Shown: piece after piece, positions 58,197 through 64,000 of the stretch
Position numbering within the stretch: position 1 is the stretch's first letter
Layout: every line of letters begins with the position of its first letter
Assembly (NCBI GenBank): GCA_002118135.1
Contig: BDIU01000256.1
Coordinates: forward strand, 126,773-190,772
Source: Trebouxia sp. TZW2008
Lineage: Eukaryota > Chlorophyta > Trebouxiophyceae > Trebouxiales > Trebouxiaceae
DNA: 64,000 bases
Direction of reading: 5' to 3'
Notes under the pieces: model-generated
The model's input: the letters and a program-made list of their open reading frames with translations, nothing else
Database searches by the model: none
Told to the model about the DNA's origin: nothing
Position numbers and translations under genes: made by a program

Positions 58197-60108
58197 ATGT
58201 TGGTCGCCCGGATGCAACGGCTGGCCATCAGCCTCCTGCTGCTAGTCTCCCTCCCCCATCATGCAAATTGTACAGCAAATGCTCCAAGTGACATCTCCTT
58301 CTTCCTAGGCGATGGTCAAACAGAGCAACTCACAGACACAGGTGAATTTTGTTGAGCGCAAAAGCACTGCAGAAATTTGCCGCCTTAGCACAGCATGATC
58401 CTGCCAAGTGTTTTGCACCAGTCTTAAACCAGTCACTGACAGGCTGAGACAACTGCTTGACCATGTAGAGGGCATCAGAAGCTGCAGCAATGCTTTGCAA
58501 AGCTTCTACAACCGCTCCAAGCAGCTGGCAGATCTTGAGAACGGCGACTGGCAGGAGTCTGAGATGGACAGACAACTGTGCAGAGCTGGCCTATGGTGTT
58601 GCTCTCAACTGTTTACATACCAGAATCTATTTGCTCTCTGCTGTTTACATACCAGAATCTATTTGCTCTCTGCTATTTACATACCAGAATCTTGCATGCA
58701 TAGATTAAGCAGCCAAATCAGAAACAAGAGTATTGTCCTGCTTGCATGTGTCAGCATCAGGATTGCCTGATGAACGCAAAGTCAGCTCATCCTGCTGAAC
58801 ATTGCAAAGGATCCTTTAAATATGCTGGCAGTGTATTGGCAGGCAACAGAGTGTACTGCATCATCACAATGCTTGCTTACACATGAAACTGCTGTCTTGA
58901 GTGTGTTTGCGTCTTTAGCAACACAGGGCTTGCCGGTCATAAAAGCTGTTCTTTGGTTGTTGCGTGCTAGGGGCTGCAATCACTCCATTGACGGAAGGTC
59001 ACAAGGCAAGTGCCCTGCCAAAGCTCCAAATGAAGTACGGATTGCATTCATCGTTCTGGTTTCAGACAGCAGCTGGAAGGGTTCGCCTGACATTTCAGTG
59101 CTACAAGAAATGCTACATGTCCTGGATGATCCAGCGTTTCAGATTTTAGTTCACGTGGATCAGAACAGCAGCCCGCAGCTGAAGGCAGCGGTGGCTGAAT
59201 TGATGCAACAGCCCAGGATAGCTATGGTCAAAAATCAATTGAAATGCACATGGGGAGGTGAGATGCTTTCCAGTTTGATACCAAGATCTGCAAAGGATCT
59301 GCCAAAAGCCGATGAGTACTTGCCTAAAAGTGAAAGGACATTCCGGAGTGCATGCCACAGCCATCAAGTATGCATGCTGGTCAACTAGATTAGCATTGGC
59401 ATTGACACAACATGTGTATTTGCAGGTGCATCTATTACTGCGGCTCAATTGAGCGCATTGGCAGACACCTATCATGGCTATGAAGCCAACTGTGCAGATT
59501 TTGTCATCAATCTGAGCAGCGCTGATTTTCCTGTGAAAACCGCTAAGGCCATTCAATCGCACCTCATGAACAGCACAGAACACAGCTTTTTTGACTTTTT
59601 TGGGAAGGAAGGATCCAGTGACAGGTTTCATGACGGCCCAGACCCTGACACAAACCCTAAGGGGAACCAGATGTTTATTGTACCAGAGTGCTGGGAGCGT
59701 CCGGTCAGCATCAGACGCATAGACATGCAACAACACCACAGTCAGCGTCGCCATCCCGTTCTAGAGTCCTGGCAGATGGTCATTAGTAGCCAGTTCTGGG
59801 TTCTGAATCGGGCAGCATTGCAACACTTAGTCACAAATCAGCATGTGCAGTACTTGTGGCATTTTCTGCAGCACACACCAGTGACTGATGAAAGCTTTAT
59901 AGCCACTGCAGTACATAATGATCCAGCTCTGAGAGCATCAGTTCGACAAGGCGCTTTCAGATTCATTGGCAAACGGCAATTTGGCAGACTGGTGAATGAG
60001 GGGGACCTTCTTCCATTGCAGTCTTGCAGATATCTGTTTGCCAGGAAGTTCATGTCTGGCGCTGATGCTCTTAGGCTGACAAATACATCCAGAACGCAGT
60101 GCACGTGA
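58197..60108 (+). CDS. GT14 glycosyltransferase (core-2/I-branching or xylosyltransferase-like)
   Basis: Exons: 58197-58341, about 58409-58595, 58971-59257, 59426-60108 (stop); phases close (about 433 aa). The N-terminus (MQRLAISLLLLVSLPHHANC) is a signal peptide or type II anchor. The catalytic domain shows the GT14 pattern: RIAFIVLVSDSSW, FQILVHVDQNSS, CTWGGEML-like segment then ADFVINLSSADFPVKTAKAI, and the late ESWQMVISSQFWVLNRAAL and TDESFIATAVHN blocks. These enzymes act in the Golgi, moving GlcNAc or xylose from a UDP-sugar onto glycans or proteins. The acceptor of exon 2 is a choice between two phase-compatible sites (58409 or 58433); earlier frames hit a stop, so no frameshift needs to be assumed. 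In plants and algae, relatives are usually arabinogalactan glucuronosyltransferases, which is an alternative activity. Confidence 0.83.
58612..58692. repeat. 32-nt tandem repeat, 2.5 copies
   Basis: Units tttacataccagaatctatt + tgctctctgctg at 58612, 58644 and (partial) 58676, nearly identical, in intron 2 of the GT14 gene just after its donor. Confidence 0.9.
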
Positions 60109-61016
60109 CTGCAGCCACAATTGTTGGTGGCTACCTGTGATTGATGTCTGGTTGGTGACAGTATGTCTGTTTGTGCAATTGGGTTTATACAGTCATTGAA
60201 CCAGTTGAATTGGCATTTACATTGTGTACATTCCCTACATCGCCTATCTGTCATCGATTGCTTTGTGCAGCCTCAGTTAGATTTGATGTTTGGGTATGCA
60301 CAACCATTGCCAGCAACAACACTGTATTTGGTTGGCAGTTGATTATGACGGTGCCGGGTCATATGGCAATGGTTCAAGATGCCCTTGTCATCTGGTTCGG
60401 CTGTTCAGACTTTGGCATATTCTTATTTTCGCAGTCCATCTTAGTTAAACAGCCGACCCACAATATATCTTTGCCTGAAGTGGCATTTGGCTGTCCTTGA
60501 AGTAATCTGTGTCCCAGCCCTTGATCGTATGCTCATGTTTATGACCTCGTTTGTGGAGCTCGAGCATGCAGTGAGCATGTTAATCAAGATGCATTTGTGT
60601 GTATCGGTGTTGCGGCGTCATGTACAACAGTCTGTTAGAGGACCCTCACGCCTGTCCACAATTTACAGCATTCCACTGCGATGCAGCGAGCCTGCGATGT
60701 TCTGTATGCAGATGTGGTGTGCAGAACAGGCCATACTTGGAGCTTCAGACTTCAATGCAGAGGAATTATAGGCCCATGGGTGTAATCACATGCATCAAGC
60801 CATCATGCCTGTGCGCCTCACTTCTGCTTGATTTACTTTCTGCCTTGCTCAACATTCGTTCACTTGCATGCCAAGGGTTGTTGCAAGCAATGCGACGGAG
60901 CATTAGGCAAAATTGAGTCTGGAGATTGCTGGTCGACTCTTCTTCATCTCGCTGCTATGTGAAGCAAGCTTGCCGCGACTCCGACACTACGACGCGCTGG
61001 GCACCGCTGTCAAGGC
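60109..61016. other. Intergenic region between GT14 and kinase genes
   Basis: No gene recognised. Presumed GT14 3' UTR and kinase promoter. Confidence 0.4.
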
Positions 61017-63730
61017 ATGCCTGTGCTGAGCAAAGGTTGCCGTTTCCGCGACATTGGCAGTACCACCAGCCGAAGCTGGACCGTCCTCCGCAAGATCGGT
61101 GAGGGACAGTCTGCAGAAGTGTTCTCCGTCAAATGCGATGAGGAGCCCTCGGTTCAGGTATGCTTACACGGTGATCAGGTACGAATGTACACAGCCAACC
61201 CAAACTGACTCGCTGCTTGTGCTTTCAGCGTGCTGTCAAGATCGAACGCGAACCCGGAGTCCGCACCCTCAAAGCCGAGCTGAAGGTGAACGAGCGCTGC
61301 TTTCACAGTCTGCTGGAGCAATGCTATAGCTGGAGTTGATCATCAGAAGTTCTGTATCCTCAAAACAGTTTTTGCTCTGTCAGGTTCTCAAGCAGCTTCA
61401 AAATAGTCAACATGCTTGTCAACTCATTGACTATGGCATTTATCAAGGCCATGAGTACATTATCATGGAGCTGCTGGGATGTAATGCTGTTGAGTTGCGC
61501 AAATCTCAAGCCCCGCAGGGTAGATGGGGCACACACACCGTCAAGCAACTAGGTGAGGCTTGGCAAGGCTTGCTGGCACGTCATTCAGTGTGAACGCAAC
61601 TTTTGCAAACACATAGACGCATTCCCCAAACTTGAGTGCATGACATGTCTGCTTGTACATGTTGACACATGCATTACAGCTTTTCCCAGGGTGTATGCAT
61701 GATATGTCTAACACACACTGATGCCACGCGCTGGCTGCAGGTCTGCTGATGCTGGCAGGATTGCAAGAGATGCATGAAGTTGGTCTGATCCACCGAGATG
61801 TGAAACCAGCCAACTTTGGTGTCAGTCCAGCAGCATATACAATGAGCGCAGACAGGGACTTTCAAGGTGAGCACCTGCATCCTCCAGCAAGATTTGCGCC
61901 TTGAACAATCCCCTGCTCTCGAGTGCAGATTAGTAAACTGAAGCATTGTTTAGACTGCACTTGATTGTAGTGCACTTCTTGGACTTGAATGAGGAGCCAT
62001 ACTGCAGACAGCTAAACATGCTGGTGTAATAGCATGCCTACGTGCTGCACAGCATTTGCCAAAAGCAAACTTTCACCAAGTCACCTCCACAAATCTGCTT
62101 AGATTGCCAAGCTGCAAGGCTGGGCTCTCACTTTTACGCACCCTGCGACAATCACTGGATGTTGCTTGTCACCATGCTGCATGCATGCTGTTCCAGATAG
62201 AAGACAGCCAGATTAGGTATGCACTCATGTTTGCATATGTCAGGTTTTGAAAACCATCACCAAATTAGTCCTTGCTGCAGTCGACATGATTTGTGTCTGC
62301 AGCAAGGAGCTTGAAAGTCTTCTGTCATTTTGTGAATGCTAACAAAGTACTGCAGCCTTCCAGAATGCAAAGCTCATTGCTGCAGGCAATCTCAAGGTGA
62401 TTGACTTTGGTTTATCCAAGAGGTACAAAGACGACCTAGGCAGGGTGATTCCCAGGAAGGAGGGCAGGGCTGGCTTTAGGGGCAGCACTGCTTATGCCTC
62501 TGTCTATGCCCATGAGGAGCTGGAACAAGGTGATGATGCCAGCAATTATACTCAGAAAATACCATACTTCATCTCTGACCATTTTTGGGTTGTGTATGCT
62601 TGAGAGTGCTGATATTCGGGGCAGTACTGCTTATGCCTCTGTCTATGCCCAGGAGGAGCTGGAGCAAGGTGATCATCCTGACAACTTCTATCATGTCAGA
62701 GACTGTGTAGAACCGGCTGTCCTTGGAATCCTTGTACCTTGCCTTGAGAGTAGATACTTGTTACGGCCACTGCAATAGAGACCAATCAGTCTGTCCTCTA
62801 CTGGCAACTGGACAAAAATAAGGCAGAGCAGAGAGCGGCAGGCCAAGCAGGCATCTGAAAAACAAGCTCATGGACCTTGACATGTGTGATGTTCCCTTCT
62901 ACAGGCAGGCGAGATGACTTTTGGAGCTGGCTGTATGTGTTGGTGAAAATGTTGGATGATGGCTTTTGCTCGCAACTGTCAAAGACAAGGCAGACAGGCA
63001 GGCCAAACATGTCAGCAGGCACCTCAACAGCAATCTCATGAACCCTGACATGCATGCTGTCCTCATTCACAGGCAGGCGAGATGACCTCTGGAGCTGGCT
63101 GTATGTGATGGTTGAGATGTTAGATGGGGGTCTGTGCTGGCGGCTGGGCAAGGCAGGCAGGCTGAAGATGCAAGCAGGCACCTCAATAGCAAGCTCATGG
63201 ACCCTGACACACAGGCTGCCGCATTGTGCAGACAGACGAGATGACCTTTGGAGCTGGGTACACGTGTTGTTGAGATGCTGGACACAGCAAAGCTTGAGCA
63301 GCAAGCTTCAGATCATTTTCTGCAGACGCCAGCACTGGTCTTCCTGTTCTCTTTGACATATGCTGTCATTGTGTGCAGGCAGACGAGATGACCTCTGGAG
63401 CTGGCTGTATGTGTTAGTTGAGATGTTAGATGGTGGTTTGTGCTGGCGGCTGGGCAAAGACAAAGCAAGCAGGCAGGCTGAAGACGCCAGCAGGCATCTC
63501 AATGGCAAGCCTATGGACCCTGACAAGCAGAGGAAGAAGGAGTTTGCGCTCAAGAAGAAGCGTGCTGCGCTGACTAATCCAGACCTCCTAACAGCTACGG
63601 TTGTTGTCCCAGGTACAGCCCCTTGCTGCTGTCATGACTCGGCACTGCTCAACTGATTTGACGATGCTATCCTGTTTCATTGGCAGCTGTTGAATTGTTA
63701 CCTGTGAAGTCAGAGAACTTGCAGGCATAA
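61017..63730 (+). CDS. Casein kinase 1-like (CK1/TTBK group) protein kinase, C-lobe shortened
   Basis: Exons: 61017-61157, 61229-61285, 61384-61552, 61741-61866, 62386-62529, 63379-63612, 63687-63730 (stop); all phases close (about 304 aa). Kinase landmarks: glycine loop KIGEGQSAEVFSV, catalytic Lys in RAVKIER, ELKVLKQL (alpha C Glu), hinge IMELLG, catalytic loop LIHRDVKPANFG, VIDFGLSKRY (metal-binding Asp), substrate loop RGSTAYASVYAHEELEQ, and RRDDLWSWLYVLVEMLDGG. The HRDVKPANF and DFGLSKRY forms are typical of CK1/tau-tubulin kinases (Ser/Thr kinases). After this block the usual C-lobe helices are not seen; instead there is a Lys-rich helix (KQRKKEFALKKKRAALTNPD) and a short tail. The last exon may instead continue to others beyond the window, so the ending is uncertain. 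Partial copies of two exons crowd the intron 62530-63378. Confidence 0.85.
62615..62672 (+). repeat. Downstream copy of kinase exon 62386 end plus donor
   Basis: RGSTAYASVYAQEELEQG with donor gtgatc, 139 nt after the intact RGSTAYASVYAHEELEQG|gtgatg. Phase and frame are preserved. Confidence 0.88.
62898..63300 (+). repeat. Three upstream copies of kinase exon 63379 start
   Basis: The gatgac tag of the exon start (RRDDLWSWLYVLVEMLDGGL) lies at 62913, 63081, 63240 and 63387 (intact), steps of 168, 159 and 147 nt. The first three read RRDDFWSWLYVLVKMLDDGF, RRDDLWSWLYVMVEMLDGGL and RRDDLWSWVHVLLR, each after an acceptor-like acag or gcag. All lose the frame further on. Confidence 0.9.
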
Positions 63731-64000
63731 CACTTTTGTGGGCGCAAATTGTCAAGCAAAGCCTGATGCTGCATTGTTGTAGACATCAAATTCAACAAAT
63801 GCTCTGCTGAGCATCTGCTACTGCGCTGATTGCGGATCTTGAATCCGACCTCGCACTGTCTGTGACATCTGAAGAGAAGCTGCATGTCATATGCTGCAAA
63901 CATGTCCTGGCACAGCATTTCAGACCTACATTTAAGCGTCTACAACCCGTACATCTGTCAGCCAAAGATCACCATAACCTCTGACACAGATACCACATTC
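63731..64000. other. Window end, no feature supported
   Basis: Short stretch after the proposed kinase stop. It may hold further kinase exons or the 3' UTR; none could be shown. Confidence 0.3.

Noticed and set aside
58342..58470. Apparent frameshift in the GT14 gene (coding-like KFAALAQHDPAKCF frame followed by another frame)
   Set aside because: An acceptor at 58409 or 58433 joins exon 1 in phase, so no frameshift is needed.
62900..63390. Regularly spaced repeats of about 150-170 nt resembling a CRISPR-like or satellite array
   Set aside because: Units are copies of a kinase exon junction with divergent ends, not short palindromic repeats with unique spacers.
1..64000. tRNA, rRNA or other structured RNA genes
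   Set aside because: I looked for cloverleaf-type motifs and conserved rRNA stretches and saw none I could support by eye; a covariance-model scan would settle it.

Overview
This window is eukaryotic nuclear DNA. Nearly every gene is split into many short exons (often 50-250 nt) with canonical GT...AG introns, and acceptors typically end in (t)gcag. The gene set is an endo-apyrase, a mitochondrial Lon protease, a CDC50/ALIS flippase subunit, a plastid-type PRC-barrel protein, a LIKE-COV (DUF502) membrane protein, a TOGARAM/crescerin-like TOG protein, a Lin0512-family protein, a GT14 glycosyltransferase and a CK1-like kinase. Together these fit a unicellular green alga: LIKE-COV and the transit-peptide PRC-barrel protein point to a plastid lineage, and the ciliary TOG protein points to an ancestry with cilia. 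A trebouxiophyte-like chlorophyte is my best guess; species was not determined.

Layout. 1-4313 (+): 3' part of a Lys/Ala/Pro-rich gene with WIxxWR motifs. 4846-10147 (-): apyrase, 8 exons. 10883-13211 (+): coiled-coil/Ser-rich protein. 13677-27913 (-): mitochondrial Lon, 15 exons. About 28389-31810 (+): CDC50/ALIS. 31811-34165: intergenic, with a LINE relic, a minisatellite and uncertain ORFs. 34166-37878 (-): PRC-barrel protein. 38382-40170 (+): LIKE-COV. 41274-53260 (+): TOG-array protein, with a LINE fragment and a pogo-like MITE in introns. 54583-56254 (+): Lin0512 protein. 57029-58148 (-): unknown protein. 58197-60108 (+): GT14 enzyme. 61017-about 63730 (+): CK1-like kinase. The genes do not form a pathway. 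Several are divergent pairs sharing a short upstream region, the tightest leaving only 48 bp between start codons. Exon joins were chosen so that reading phase closes; where it does not close I say so.

The most unusual feature is not a gene. In at least six of these genes, introns contain head-to-tail, decaying copies of the neighbouring exon-intron junction. Copies upstream of an exon repeat the intron end, the acceptor and the exon start. Copies downstream repeat the exon end and the donor. The spacing is most often about 140-190 nt. The intact copy, the only one that closes reading phase and matches the family, usually lies innermost. These arrays account for much of the intron length in the Lon, apyrase, ALIS, TOG and kinase genes and create many decoy splice sites.
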